Counted from the first letter of the stretch, positions 25,613-34,698 are shown. The stretch is DNA of 64,000 bases from Cyclobacteriaceae bacterium (GCA_016787665.1 JAEUUC010000006.1:285479-349478); one strand, 5' to 3'. Program-made: numbers and translations. Notes: generated from the letters alone by a model not told the origin.

Positions 25613-26317
25613 ATGAAATACAAACGCATTCTACTTAAGCTCAGCGGTGAGGCGCTGATGGGTTCCAAAAACAGCAACATTGACCCGGCCGTGCTGGAGC
25701 AATACAGCGAAGAAATCAAAACCGTGAAAGATGCGGGTGTGGAGCTGGCCATCGTGATCGGAGGCGGAAATATTTTCCGGGGCGGCCAGGCCGAGGCGCT
25801 GGGCATCGACCGTGTTCAAGGAGATTACATGGGCATGTTAGCCACCGTAATCAATGCCATGGCCCTGCAAAGTGCGCTGGAGCGTCACGGCCTGTACACC
25901 CGCCTGATGGCTGGCATCAAGATGGAGCAGGTATGCGAACCGTTCATCAGGCGGAGGGCTATTCGCCACCTGGAAAAAGGACGTATCGTGATTTTCGGAG
26001 CCGGCATTGGCAATCCTTATTTTACCACCGACTCCACGGCCAGCCTGCGTGCCATTGAAATCCAATCGGATGTCGTACTAAAAGGCACGCGCGTAGATGG
26101 TGTATATGACAAAGACCCGGAAAAATTCAAGGATGCGGTGCGGTACAGTCACCTGAGCTTTCAGGAAGCCTACCAGAAAAAACTGAATATCATGGACATG
26201 ACCGCTTTCACCCTGTGCCAGGAAAACAAGCTGCCGATTATCGTTTTCGATATGAATAAAAAAGGCAATCTGTTGAAGATCGCCCGGGGCGAAGAAGCTG
26301 GGACGTTGATTAGTTAA
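25613..26317 (+). CDS. pyrH: UMP kinase
   Basis: PyrH phosphorylates UMP to UDP in pyrimidine synthesis. The 234-residue protein is an amino-acid-kinase-fold enzyme beginning [15 protein letters not shown]. It also has [29 protein letters not shown] and the [15 protein letters not shown] [29 protein letters not shown] and [18 protein letters not shown] complete the signature. It is followed by frr after 16 bases, the order found in many bacteria. Confidence 0.97.
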   Translation: MKYKRILLKLSGEALMGSKNSNIDPAVLEQYSEEIKTVKDAGVELAIVIGGGNIFRGGQAEALGIDRVQGDYMGMLATVINAMALQSALERHGLYTRLMAGIKMEQVCEPFIRRRAIRHLEKGRIVIFGAGIGNPYFTTDSTASLRAIEIQSDVVLKGTRVDGVYDKDPEKFKDAVRYSHLSFQEAYQKKLNIMDMTAFTLCQENKLPIIVFDMNKKGNLLKIARGEEAGTLIS

Positions 26318-26333
26318 TTCAAGATTTCAATTT

Positions 26334-26888
26334 ATGGAAGAACTCGAATTATTCATCGAAGATGCGCGTGAGCAAATGACCAAAGCGCTGAATCACGTGG
26401 GCCATGAATTAACCAAGATACGGGCCGGGAAAGCCAACCCGGCCATGTTGGATGGCATCATGGTACCTTACTATGGCGCGATGAGTCCGCTGAATCAGGT
26501 GTCATCTATGACTACGCCTGATGCGCGCACCATTTTTATCAAGCCCTGGGAAAAAGGTCTGATTTATGAGATTGAAAAAGCCATTATGGCTGCCAATCTA
26601 GGCCTTACCCCGCAGAACGATGGCCAGCAGGTAATCATTAACATCCCCATGCTTACCGAAGAGCGCAGGAAGCAACTCGTCAAGCAAGTGGGGCAAGAAT
26701 GTGAACATGGCAAAGTGAGCATCCGCAGCATTCGTAAGGACACCAACGAATCGCTGAAGAAAATCAAAGGCGTTTCGGAAGATGATGTGAAGAATGCCGA
26801 AGAAACAGTACAGAAGCTCACCGATGATTTCATCGCCAGGATTGACGCCCTGATGAAGAAAAAGGAAGCCGAGATCATGACGGTGTGA
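26334..26888 (+). CDS. frr: Ribosome recycling factor
   Basis: This 184-residue factor splits post-termination ribosomes with EF-G. The conserved blocks KIRAGKANPAMLDGIMVPYYGA, PLNQVSSMTTPDARTIFIKPW and NDGQQVIINIPMLTEERRK are present. VSIRSIRKDTNE is in the C-terminal helix region. Length and composition are normal for the family. It is second in the pyrH-led unit. Confidence 0.97.
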   Translation: MEELELFIEDAREQMTKALNHVGHELTKIRAGKANPAMLDGIMVPYYGAMSPLNQVSSMTTPDARTIFIKPWEKGLIYEIEKAIMAANLGLTPQNDGQQVIINIPMLTEERRKQLVKQVGQECEHGKVSIRSIRKDTNESLKKIKGVSEDDVKNAEETVQKLTDDFIARIDALMKKKEAEIMTV

Positions 26889-26932
26889 GTTACCAGATTC
26901 ATAAACCTTAACCTTGTCATTCGGCCACGGCC

Positions 26933-27706
26933 ATGCATCCTATTCTTTTTGAGGCCGGCTCCTTCACCATTTATACCTACGGATTTTGCATTGCCATCGG
27001 GGCCATCCTGGGCTTTAGCTACATGGCAAGGCAGGGTAAGAAACAATTTGGCTTCACGTTCGATCAGGCCAATACCCTGTTCATCCTTCTGGTGACCGCC
27101 AGTGTTGTGGGTGGCAAGGTCTTTCTGATTTTCGAAAACCCCGGATTTTACTTCAGCCAACCGAAGCGCCTGGTTTCAGGAAGTGGATTTGTTTTTTATG
27201 GCTCGCTGTTGTTTGCGATACCCACCATGTTGTGGTATTTCCGAAAGAACAAGATTCCCGTGCTCGGCATGCTGGATGTCATGGCCGTGGTTACGTGCAT
27301 CGTGCATGGTTTCGGGCGGCTGGGCTGTTTCATGGCCGGCTGTTGTTACGGGAAACCAACAACCAGTTTTTTTGGGGTTACATTCACCGACCCGGCCTGT
27401 CAGGCTGAGCCCCTCCATACACCGCTCCATCCCACTCAATTGTACGAGGCCGCGGCCATCTTCTCTATTTTGGCGGTTTTGTGGCTTGTACGGCCAAAGC
27501 GCCAGTTTGAAGGCCAGTTATTCCTGCTTTATCTGATACTCTACGCCATGGTTCGCGGACTGCTGGAGATGTTACGCGGAGATGTGGAGCGGGGTTTTGT
27601 CATCGAGGGTATCCTCTCCCATTCCCAGTTCATTTCGCTGGTCGTGATAGCCGCGGCTGTTTTCGCTTATGTAAAGTTGAAGAGAAGGGCTACCTTGCTC
27701 TCCTGA
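26933..27706 (+). CDS. Prolipoprotein diacylglyceryl transferase-family protein with divergent signature
   Basis: A 257-residue membrane protein with about seven helices, like Lgt, which attaches diacylglycerol to lipobox cysteines. HPTQLYE and the YAMVRGLLEMLRGD stretch (compare RFxxExxR) are kept. The signature usually written GRxGNFxN reads GRLGCFMAGCCYG, so the Asn that is essential in E. coli Lgt (N146) is Cys, with a CC nearby. Homologues with this Cys-rich form are often called Lgt, but catalytic equivalence is uncertain. It lies 44 bases after frr on the same strand. Confidence 0.8.
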   Translation: MHPILFEAGSFTIYTYGFCIAIGAILGFSYMARQGKKQFGFTFDQANTLFILLVTASVVGGKVFLIFENPGFYFSQPKRLVSGSGFVFYGSLLFAIPTMLWYFRKNKIPVLGMLDVMAVVTCIVHGFGRLGCFMAGCCYGKPTTSFFGVTFTDPACQAEPLHTPLHPTQLYEAAAIFSILAVLWLVRPKRQFEGQLFLLYLILYAMVRGLLEMLRGDVERGFVIEGILSHSQFISLVVIAAAVFAYVKLKRRATLLS

Positions 27707-27728
27707 TTCGTTCAACCGAAGATTTGTT

Positions 27729-28121
27729 ATGATGAACTTTATGAAAATCGTCAAGCGCACCTTATTGGTGGCGTTGCTGGTTGGCCTGGTGGTCATCGCC
27801 TTTTTGTACTGGGGCGTTTACGAGCGGGGTGTGATGGCTGGCAAAGTCTTACGCATTACCGAAAAAGGCGTTCTGTTTAAGACGTACGAAGGCAAGCTAA
27901 ATCTGGAGTCGTTCGGAGCCCTGAAGGGCACCAGCCCGATTGCCGAAACCTTTGACTTTTCGGTGGAAACCAAGCAACAGGAGGTTATCAAAGATTTACA
28001 AGAAGTGGCCCTCAGTGGTGAGCGAGTGAACCTGCATTTTGTGAAACGATACATTACGTTTCCCTGGCGGGGTGATACCAAGTATTTCATTGAAAAGGTT
28101 GAACGGGAGGCTAGCAAATGA
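27729..28121 (+). CDS. Small membrane-anchored protein, function unknown
   Basis: A 130-residue protein with one N-terminal membrane segment (about 10-29, LLVALLVGLVVIAFLYWGVY). A periplasmic beta-rich domain follows (GKVLRITEKGVLFKTYEGKLNLESFG, then a C-terminal FVKRYITFPWRGDTKYFIEKVE). Related Bacteroidota proteins are sometimes misannotated as 6-phosphogluconate dehydrogenase; I see no dehydrogenase motif. Three closely spaced ATGs (27729, 27732, 27741) are possible starts. It overlaps the next gene by four bases. Confidence 0.65.
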   Translation: MMNFMKIVKRTLLVALLVGLVVIAFLYWGVYERGVMAGKVLRITEKGVLFKTYEGKLNLESFGALKGTSPIAETFDFSVETKQQEVIKDLQEVALSGERVNLHFVKRYITFPWRGDTKYFIEKVEREASK

Positions 28122-29179
28122 TGCGCAATCAAACGATTCTGGTGTATGGTTCGTACGGGTATACGGGCCAGCTTGTTGTTGAAGTTTGTCGGGCAAAAAA
28201 ACTCAATGTGATTTTATCTGGCCGAAATGCGGAAAGCTTGCGCAAGCAAAGTGAAGCTACCGGCTATCCGTTTGAGCCTGTTGACACCACCAACCACACG
28301 GCCCTCACGGCCTTGCTGGCCAAAGCAGCGGTGGTGATTCATTGTGCAGGGCCGTTCCGCCATACCGCACAGGCTATGGCAAATGCATGCCTGGAAACCA
28401 AAACCCATTATACAGACATCACCGGGGAATACGAGGTTTTTGAAATGCTGGCCGGTTACGATCAAAAAGGCAAGCAAGCCGGCATTACCATTATGCCCGG
28501 CACCGGCTTTGATGTGGTACCCTCCGATTGCCTGGCCGTGCATCTGAAGAATCGACTGCCCTCGGCTACCCACCTTCAACTGGCCTTCACGGCAATGGGC
28601 GGGGGGCTCTCGCGTGGCACCAAAAAAAGTATGACGGAAGGTTTGGGCAGCGGTGGCCGCATTCGCCAAAACGGAAAGCTCGAACGGATCGAGTTAGGCG
28701 ACAAGGTGCTAAACATCGACTTTGGCCCCTTCCAAACGCCCACGCTGTGCATACCGTGGGGCGACATTTCCACCGCCTGGCGCAGTACCGGCATACCCAA
28801 TATTGAAGTTTATACCGGGGCAACCGCCAGTATGATCAAGAATGCAAAACTCACCCGCTACCTCAACTGGCTGTTGAAAATGACCTGGGTGAAGAAGTTC
28901 ATGTTAAAAAAGATCGACAAGCAACGCCCGGGCCCCAGTCAGGAGAAAGTTGAGAAAGGCCGCAGTTATTTATGGGGCAAAGCGTGGGACGCCAACGGGA
29001 ATAAAGTTGAGAGCCGGTTGGAGACGGTAAGCGGTTACAAACTCACCGCGCTGACGTCTGTCTTGATTGCCCAAAAAATTCTTCAGGGTCAGTTTAAAGT
29101 CGGATACCAAACGCCCGCGATGGCCTATGGCGAAGGATTGATTTTGGAAATTGAACAAACCCGGATTTCGGATTTGTAG
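28118..29179 (+). CDS. Saccharopine dehydrogenase-like NAD(P)-binding protein
   Basis: A 353-residue oxidoreductase with an N-terminal Rossmann fold, VYGSYGYTGQLVVEVC (GxxGxxG-like) and VILSGRN as the second strand. AAVVIHCAGPFRHTAQAMANACLETKTHYTDITGE is characteristic of the saccharopine dehydrogenase/trans-acting enoyl reductase group. No enzyme activity can be named from sequence alone. Its start overlaps the upstream small membrane protein gene by four bases, which implies co-expression. It converges on the anti-sigma gene. Confidence 0.82.
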   Translation: MMRNQTILVYGSYGYTGQLVVEVCRAKKLNVILSGRNAESLRKQSEATGYPFEPVDTTNHTALTALLAKAAVVIHCAGPFRHTAQAMANACLETKTHYTDITGEYEVFEMLAGYDQKGKQAGITIMPGTGFDVVPSDCLAVHLKNRLPSATHLQLAFTAMGGGLSRGTKKSMTEGLGSGGRIRQNGKLERIELGDKVLNIDFGPFQTPTLCIPWGDISTAWRSTGIPNIEVYTGATASMIKNAKLTRYLNWLLKMTWVKKFMLKKIDKQRPGPSQEKVEKGRSYLWGKAWDANGNKVESRLETVSGYKLTALTSVLIAQKILQGQFKVGYQTPAMAYGEGLILEIEQTRISDL

Positions 29180-29184
29180 GTTCA

Positions 29185-29745
29185 CTAGCGCAACCCCGAA
29201 ACGAGCAATCGCTCCAGTTCCTCCTTTTCTTTCATACTTATTCCCCTGGACGTGGGTACCGTGGGTTGATTGCCAATATCCGTTACACCTGCAACAGCCG
29301 CTTCTTTTTTTGGAATATAAACCACCCGATCGATAAAAATTGTATCGGGACGCGAGGACAAATAAACCGTATCAACGATACGTTCTGTTTTTTCAACCAG
29401 GGTCGGCTGCGGCTTCCTACTGGAACCTGCCCACCAGCACCCAACTCCGACTGCAATAGCTATGGCCGCGGTTGCATATGTTGGAACGGGCAAACTCAAC
29501 CAATTCCATAAGCCAACGGAGGAAGTTGACCGAACATGACCCTTGATGCGCTTCAACACCTCAGGCGAAGGTGCGAGCGGAAGGCTGCGCGAGTTCTCGC
29601 TTTCCAGGTGTTGATTCACCAACCGCATTGATTCGTATTCCTCTTCCGAATTGACGTATTCGGAAATTTCTCTCCGTTGTTCCACGCTTAATTCGGCATA
29701 CGAGCAGGTTCGTAGCAGCTTTTCCAGTTTATCAATCTTTTCCAT
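29185..29745 (-). CDS. Putative anti-sigma factor (membrane protein)
   Basis: A 186-residue protein with a cytoplasmic N-terminal helical part (about 1-75, ELSVEQRREISEYVNSEEEYESM), one membrane helix (about 84-106, TYATAAIAIAVGVGCWWAG) and a periplasmic tail. The arrangement of an about 80-residue cytosolic part, one helix and a short tail fits an anti-sigma factor, and it follows an ECF sigma gene by eight bases. No zinc-binding HxxxCxxC motif is present, so it is not a ZAS type. The role is inferred mainly from position. Confidence 0.7.
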   Translation of the reverse strand: MEKIDKLEKLLRTCSYAELSVEQRREISEYVNSEEEYESMRLVNQHLESENSRSLPLAPSPEVLKRIKGHVRSTSSVGLWNWLSLPVPTYATAAIAIAVGVGCWWAGSSRKPQPTLVEKTERIVDTVYLSSRPDTIFIDRVVYIPKKEAAVAGVTDIGNQPTVPTSRGISMKEKEELERLLVSGLR

Positions 29746-29753
29746 AAGCCTGT

Positions 29754-30335
29754 TTATCTCTCCAACATTACTTTATACTGCTGCAACTGTGCAGCTAATC
29801 GCTTCTTCAGGTAAAATAGTCTGGATTTTACCGTGCCTTCCGGACAGCCGATGATCCGGCTGATTTCAGGCACGTTCATTTCCAGTTCGTAGCGTAGTAC
29901 AAACATTGTTCTAACCTCTTCCTGTTCGTGCGCGAGGCACTTATCCAACAGGAGGTGAAACATTTGTTCATCTAATGGATGCATGGCCACCTCGGGCAAT
30001 GATTCCTCAGGGTGATGATGACCGTTTACAGCCAAACGAAAAGCCTGCTTGCGATATTCATTCTTGCACATGTTATGCGCAATGGAGTAAATCCATGTCG
30101 AGAACGAACGGCCAGAATCAAACTTCTCACCGGCTTCCATGATGTTAATGAATAGATCATGCAAAAAGTCCTCGGCTTTGCTTTTGTCCTTCCACAGCAT
30201 GCGAAAAAAATAGCGAAACAGCGGACGGCTGTAACGATGGTAGAGCACCGTTACAGCCGCCTCACTGCCTGCCGCTGCCTTTTGCATCAAGGCTTCATCC
30301 GGCAGCTTTTCCAATTGATGGCCAAACAATCTCAA
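29754..30335 (-). CDS. ECF RNA polymerase sigma factor
   Basis: A 193-residue sigma-70-family factor of the extracytoplasmic function group. Region 2 (about 25-95) includes LYHRYSRPLFRYFFRML, AEDFLHDLFINIME and FSTWIYSIAHNMCKNEYRK. Region 4 (about 130-185) has a helix-turn-helix in MNVPEISRIIGCPEGTVKSRLFYLKKRL. The linker is His-rich (NGHHHPEESL). It starts two bases after the stop of the upstream secreted protein gene and precedes the putative anti-sigma factor, which suggests one regulated unit. Confidence 0.93.
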   Translation of the reverse strand: MRLFGHQLEKLPDEALMQKAAAGSEAAVTVLYHRYSRPLFRYFFRMLWKDKSKAEDFLHDLFINIMEAGEKFDSGRSFSTWIYSIAHNMCKNEYRKQAFRLAVNGHHHPEESLPEVAMHPLDEQMFHLLLDKCLAHEQEEVRTMFVLRYELEMNVPEISRIIGCPEGTVKSRLFYLKKRLAAQLQQYKVMLER

Positions 30336-30337
30336 AT

Positions 30338-32341
30338 CTAATTCTCGATAATTTCCATAAACACGCGGAATCCAATTGAAGCATCTGGCTTCTCGTAACG
30401 ATGGATGCTGCGAATGGTAGATTCAGTCGGTGAATGATTCCAGCTACCGCCACAGGCGCTGCCCTTTTCATTAACCATCTCCGCAACATTGCCTACTACA
30501 TCAAAAAGACCAATATCATTGGCAAAGTATGACATCACGGGACCCATAGTCGCAAAACCATCGTAGCTGTTGGGCTTGCTTCCGCGGTAGCCAGGACAAT
30601 TACAGGGAGATGCTTTAAAATTGCCAAGGTAACAGCCTTTGGTATTTATGGCAGAGTTTCGCAATCCATAAAACCTAAACCAGGGATACAGGATCTCGGG
30701 CTCACTGAGCGACACCATTCGCTTTTCGGCATTTTTGTCCATTTCTGACCCATTGGGCGTAATCCTCACCTCCGCCATTTGCTCGTTGAGTTTCCACGAG
30801 GTAGGGTTCTTGATTGCCGCAGCCGCAATCTGCCACTCGTCAACTGTCGGCAGGCGAAACTTCACTTTCTTGAATTTTCGATCGGCCGCCTGGTTATACT
30901 GTTGGGTCATCCACTCGCAATAGGCAATGGCTGCTTCGTAACGCACGTTAACCGCAGGGTAATGATTAAAGAATTTGCTCTTCTTGGTTTCTACCCTTGG
31001 GGTTGAGTAGTTGATCATCATAGATAAGGCCGGTTCTTCATAATCTGAAAAGTCGAACTTGTACTTTTCGTGTAAATCGTTCAGGTTATTGGCCGTGAGG
31101 TACTCCAAAAAACGATTGTACTGTGCATTCGTGACTTCTGTACGAGCAGCATAAGTCGTGCTGGTGATGGGTCTCATTTCCTCTTCCCAGGATTTGGCAT
31201 TAATCGCAAGCGGATAGTAGGGTATGCTTTCGGTGTTGGTGCCATAAAGAAAATCTGCCATAATCTGACTCTTCCCAGTCTCGCGGGCAATTTTTTCCAT
31301 CAGGCCTCGTAGTTGAGCTGCCTCCTGGGTTTTGCCCTCCTTCACGTAAGCTTCGTAGGCCAGAATCATCGGCACCAGATAATTGGCGCTAAACACCCGG
31401 CCAGCATCATGTTCCGGCTCGCCACTAAAATCAACCAACAGGTAATCCATCAAAAATTCCCTTTCCAGATTACGTTTGATTTGGCTTACGTTATCCACAT
31501 TGGTAAGGCTGTGGAGCGAGGCCAATCCCACGACATACAAATACTCTTTAATTGACGTGATGTTGTCCTTCGCAAGCGTGAGCGCATAATAGAATTTGCG
31601 ATTGGGGTTGCTGTCCGGCAATTGGGAACAAATCCAGGCACGAACATCTTCAGAAAAGGATGACGCCTGGACTGCCTGGACAATACCGGTCTCCTGAAAT
31701 TTTCGGGTGGCATACCATTGATGTGTGAGTAGATCCAGGTCGAGGATGGTGACATCCTGGCGAATGTTAAGCACATCTTGCAGCACAAAAAGGGGTATGG
31801 TTGTACTTTCTCCTTCCGTAATCAGAACGGCCGAGGGTTCTAATGACATTAACACATTATAGCTGTAGTTGAGCAGGGAAGCCGAAACCTGGCTTTTTTC
31901 ATAGAGCCCTTTGCTGAATAGGCCGCGGTCAGATTTGTTCAAATCAAATTCGGATATCAACTGCAACAAGCCGTAGGCCTCGCTCTGTTCGGGTTTTAGA
32001 CGATAGGCAGTTTGCAACGCTTCGCGTGCCTCGGCTGTAAAACCTGCGCTCCAGCCCTTGGCTACCCAATACTCATAACTATTCGGTACCGCTTTACCCA
32101 TCTCCGAAACGATCTGCTGAAGACTTCCGGTCGCTTCGTGTGCAAATACAGAGGCAGCATAGTAGTTGAGCCAGGCCGCAGGGTCAGCTGGGCGTTGGGC
32201 AATGGCCTCGGCCCAGGCTTTTCGCTGCTCGGCATACCACGAAACAGGTTTGATAACCAGTGTTTTCGGAAGGATCCGCTCAGGTGCGAGAGCCCAACCC
32301 GATAAGGGAAAAAGGACAAAAAGGATAATGACTCGCTTCAT
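30338..32341 (-). CDS. Secreted TPR-like protein with C-terminal formylglycine-generating-enzyme-like domain
   Basis: A 667-residue protein with an N-terminal signal (KRVIILFVLFPLSGWALA). A helical tetratricopeptide-like region follows (about 35-370, e.g. PADPAAWLNYYAASVFAHEA and AREALQTAYRLKPEQSEAYGLLQL). The C-terminal domain (about 385-667) is of the SUMF1/FGE-sulfatase type, with ARTEVTNAQYNRFLEYL, GLFDVVGNVAEMV, CGGSWNHS and final SIGFRVF. Such domains also occur in non-enzymatic T9SS/gliding proteins GldJ and GldK, but there is no lipobox here. ILITEGESTTIPLFVLQDVL resembles a segment seen in DUF2723-type proteins. It is two bases from the ECF sigma gene. Confidence 0.82.
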   Translation of the reverse strand: MKRVIILFVLFPLSGWALAPERILPKTLVIKPVSWYAEQRKAWAEAIAQRPADPAAWLNYYAASVFAHEATGSLQQIVSEMGKAVPNSYEYWVAKGWSAGFTAEAREALQTAYRLKPEQSEAYGLLQLISEFDLNKSDRGLFSKGLYEKSQVSASLLNYSYNVLMSLEPSAVLITEGESTTIPLFVLQDVLNIRQDVTILDLDLLTHQWYATRKFQETGIVQAVQASSFSEDVRAWICSQLPDSNPNRKFYYALTLAKDNITSIKEYLYVVGLASLHSLTNVDNVSQIKRNLEREFLMDYLLVDFSGEPEHDAGRVFSANYLVPMILAYEAYVKEGKTQEAAQLRGLMEKIARETGKSQIMADFLYGTNTESIPYYPLAINAKSWEEEMRPITSTTYAARTEVTNAQYNRFLEYLTANNLNDLHEKYKFDFSDYEEPALSMMINYSTPRVETKKSKFFNHYPAVNVRYEAAIAYCEWMTQQYNQAADRKFKKVKFRLPTVDEWQIAAAAIKNPTSWKLNEQMAEVRITPNGSEMDKNAEKRMVSLSEPEILYPWFRFYGLRNSAINTKGCYLGNFKASPCNCPGYRGSKPNSYDGFATMGPVMSYFANDIGLFDVVGNVAEMVNEKGSACGGSWNHSPTESTIRSIHRYEKPDASIGFRVFMEIIEN

Positions 32342-32471
32342 AGGTTCAGTTTTCTGTGCTGTACACGCGAACAGGCAAAACGTTCAATTCGTTAGGAGAT
32401 TTTTTCGAAAGCAACTCAAAAAACAGACTCTCATTCCCGCCTGATCGCCAGGACCTTCATCGGTTTGAACT

Positions 32472-32486
32472 ACTCTTGGCAAGAGT
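32472..32486. promoter_or_regulatory. Perfect 15-base inverted repeat upstream of the FGE/ECF unit
   Basis: ACTCTTG-G-CAAGAGT is a perfect palindrome of seven bases per arm around one base. It lies in the 204-base gap between the start of the TPR/FGE gene (32341, minus) and the end of selD (32546). The position, about 130 bases upstream of the FGE-ECF-anti-sigma unit, would suit an operator, but a chance or terminator role for selD is equally possible. No U-run follows on the minus strand. Confidence 0.35.
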
Positions 32487-32545
32487 TCATCTTTTAGAAT
32501 AAGAGTCAGATTTGCTGTGCCAGCTCTTAAATGACTATCATCGGC

Positions 32546-33583
32546 CTACTGTTCAACGACTATGATAACCGAGTCTCTCAGGGGTGTCGTTTGACCGATG
32601 CCGTACGCCTGCACTTGTCGCTTATGCATGAACTGTTCAAAATCTTTTTGCGCATCTTGATCTACACAAACCAACAACCCTCCACTGGTCTGCGGGTCGC
32701 AAAGTGTCAGCAGCGACTCACTCCCGATACCCTCCACCTTCTTTTCAAAACTCTGCCAGTTGCGCATGGTGTTGTCTGGATAAATGAACCTGTCGGTATA
32801 CGACTTTAAATTATTCATGAGTGGCACCTGGGGGTAATGAATCTCGGCTGATACACCACTCCCCTCGCATACTTCAATCACGTGACCTAAAAGTCCAAAC
32901 CCGGTGATGTCGGTAAGGGCAGTGACGTACGGTAGCTCGCCCAGTTCGGCACCAATGGCATTCAGTTCGGTCATCCAGCGAACAGCTTCGGCAACATCCG
33001 CTGCATCGGCAAGCCCGCGCTTTTGTGCGGTTGTGAGGATGCCGGCCCCAAGGGGCTTGGTCAGGTACAGCCGATCGCCTGGCTTTGCCGTGTTGTTCTT
33101 TTTGAGATTAGTCTTGTTGACCAACCCCGATACCGCCAGTCCGAAAATCGGCTCAGGGCTGTCAATGCTGTGCCCGCCCGCCAGCGGAATGTTAGCCTTC
33201 GCGCAAACCGAACGGCTGCCATCCAATACCTGTTGTGCCAACTCGGGCGACAGTTTTTCCACGGGCCAACCCAATATCGCCAGTGCCATCAGCGGCCGAC
33301 CGCCCATTGCATAGACATCGCTGATGGCGTTTGCCGAGGCAATGGCTCCAAAGGTGAAGGCATCGTCCACGATCGGCATGAAAAAATCCGTAGTGCTGAT
33401 CAGGCAGTTTCCGTTATCCAGGTCGTATACCGCAGCATCGTCTTTCGACTCGTTGCCCACCAGCAATTTTGAAAAAGCCGGATGACTGCCCTCTGACTTC
33501 AGAATGCGGTCGAGTACGGCCGGAGCAATCTTGCATCCACAGCCGGCTCCGTGAGAATACTGGGTAAGTTTAACTTCATTCAT
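32546..33583 (-). CDS. selD: Selenide, water dikinase (selenophosphate synthetase)
   Basis: SelD makes selenophosphate from selenide and ATP. The 345-residue protein starts VKLTQYSHGAGCGCKIAP. The catalytic position is C15 (E. coli C17) and the Lys is K18 (E. coli K20), so it is the cysteine form and no in-frame UGA/selenocysteine is needed. The glycine-rich Mg-ATP site includes DDAAVYDLDNGNCLISTTDFF and FGAIASANAISDVYAMGG. Its start overlaps the end of mnmH by eight bases. Pairing with mnmH points to tRNA selenation, not selenoprotein synthesis. Confidence 0.96.
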   Translation of the reverse strand: MNEVKLTQYSHGAGCGCKIAPAVLDRILKSEGSHPAFSKLLVGNESKDDAAVYDLDNGNCLISTTDFFMPIVDDAFTFGAIASANAISDVYAMGGRPLMALAILGWPVEKLSPELAQQVLDGSRSVCAKANIPLAGGHSIDSPEPIFGLAVSGLVNKTNLKKNNTAKPGDRLYLTKPLGAGILTTAQKRGLADAADVAEAVRWMTELNAIGAELGELPYVTALTDITGFGLLGHVIEVCEGSGVSAEIHYPQVPLMNNLKSYTDRFIYPDNTMRNWQSFEKKVEGIGSESLLTLCDPQTSGGLLVCVDQDAQKDFEQFMHKRQVQAYGIGQTTPLRDSVIIVVEQ

Positions 33584-34604
33584 ATTTCAGGACCACCTTA
33601 TGATCTACCAGGCTGTGTACAAGTTCAACCATGCCCTCCCCACTCCACGCAAAGGACGCTAGCAGGCGGGCACTTCGTTTTTCAATACTCTGTCGATACG
33701 CCTTATCATAATACGTCAGTAGTATTTCCATCACCGCCCCCATATCATCCGCCAGCAGACGTTCGTGCGCGGATTTCAAATGCTGGCCACCCAGTTTCTT
33801 TCCAATCTTTTTCATGATCTCAAAGAACTCATCTTTCGGGGCATGGCCATAATCCCTGACCAGGCGTGCAATACGGGTCTCCAGCGGCACCTCCACCTGA
33901 ACAATGGGGGCCCGCATCATGTGCTGCCAGAAATCAGGCGGCAGAAATATTTTGCCAATGGCAATGGACTCATCTTCAATCCAAATGGTTCGGCTTTTAT
34001 CCATCGATAAGATCTCCTCGAACAATTCATTTTGAAACTGTTCGGTGGTGGGCTGTGCCGGCATGAACAACCCTCCAAAGGCAGAGCCACGATGATGGGC
34101 CAGCCCTTCGAGATCAATCACCTGCTCGCCCGCCTGCCGAAGGGCTTGAAGAATTTCTGTCTTACCGCTGCCGGTAAACCCGGTAAGTAAAATGAGCTTA
34201 AGCGGTTGTAGAAACGCCTGCAGTGCAGCTTGCCGATACGTTTTGTACCCGCCCTGCAACACGCGGCTGCGTATACCCGCCATGGCAACAAATTGGGCGA
34301 AGTTGTTGGAGCGCATTCCGCCACGCCAGCAATGAATCAATAACTCGCGCCCCTGACTGATTTCTTCGGTGTGCTGGATGATAGCATCCAGTCGTGGCCC
34401 CACCAATCGAAAACCCTCGCGAATGGCCGCGTGTTGGCCCTGCTGTTTGTAGGTGGTCCCTACGCGGTGCCGCTCCTCGTTGTTGAGCAGGGGCACATTC
34501 AACGCTGCGCGGATATGGCCCTCATCAAACTCACCTTCCGAGCGTACATCGACTACCGGCAGATGATGGCGCAGCGTCAGGAAGTCGGGAAGTGAGAGTT
34601 GCAT
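33576..34604 (-). CDS. mnmH: tRNA 2-selenouridine synthase
   Basis: MnmH (SelU, YbbB) uses selenophosphate to replace the sulfur of 2-thiouridine in the wobble position of Lys, Glu and Gln tRNAs, via a geranylated intermediate. The 342-residue protein has an N-terminal rhodanese domain with catalytic C92 (HCWRGGMRS). A C-terminal P-loop domain has GFTGSGKT (142-149), and GGYKTYRQ lies between them. The ATG at 34604 gives MQLSLPDFLTLRHHLPVVDV, where the rhodanese domain begins; an upstream start at 34640 is less likely. It is translationally coupled to selD. Confidence 0.95.
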   Translation of the reverse strand: MQLSLPDFLTLRHHLPVVDVRSEGEFDEGHIRAALNVPLLNNEERHRVGTTYKQQGQHAAIREGFRLVGPRLDAIIQHTEEISQGRELLIHCWRGGMRSNNFAQFVAMAGIRSRVLQGGYKTYRQAALQAFLQPLKLILLTGFTGSGKTEILQALRQAGEQVIDLEGLAHHRGSAFGGLFMPAQPTTEQFQNELFEEILSMDKSRTIWIEDESIAIGKIFLPPDFWQHMMRAPIVQVEVPLETRIARLVRDYGHAPKDEFFEIMKKIGKKLGGQHLKSAHERLLADDMGAVMEILLTYYDKAYRQSIEKRSARLLASFAWSGEGMVELVHSLVDHKVVLKYE

Positions 34605-34671
34605 AGTGCAAAGATGGCAATTCCGGGGCCGGGCATTCAATGAAATCCTAAGCGGAAAGAGGTTTTCTGGT

Positions 34672-34679
34672 TAATTTTG
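34672..34679 (+). promoter_or_regulatory. Predicted -7 promoter element of glmM
   Basis: TAATTTTG matches TAnnTTTG exactly and ends 19 bases before the GTG start codon at 34699. It supports that start over others. Confidence 0.5.
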
Positions 34680-34698
34680 CTCCTCAAATTCGAGCATT

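Noticed and set aside
30338..32341. Assignment of the FGE-domain protein as GldK/PorK
   Set aside because: It lacks a lipobox, has a large TPR-like N-terminus, and has no gldLMN neighbours.
32546..33583. Possible selenocysteine in SelD
   Set aside because: The catalytic codon is a cysteine codon and no in-frame UGA is needed.
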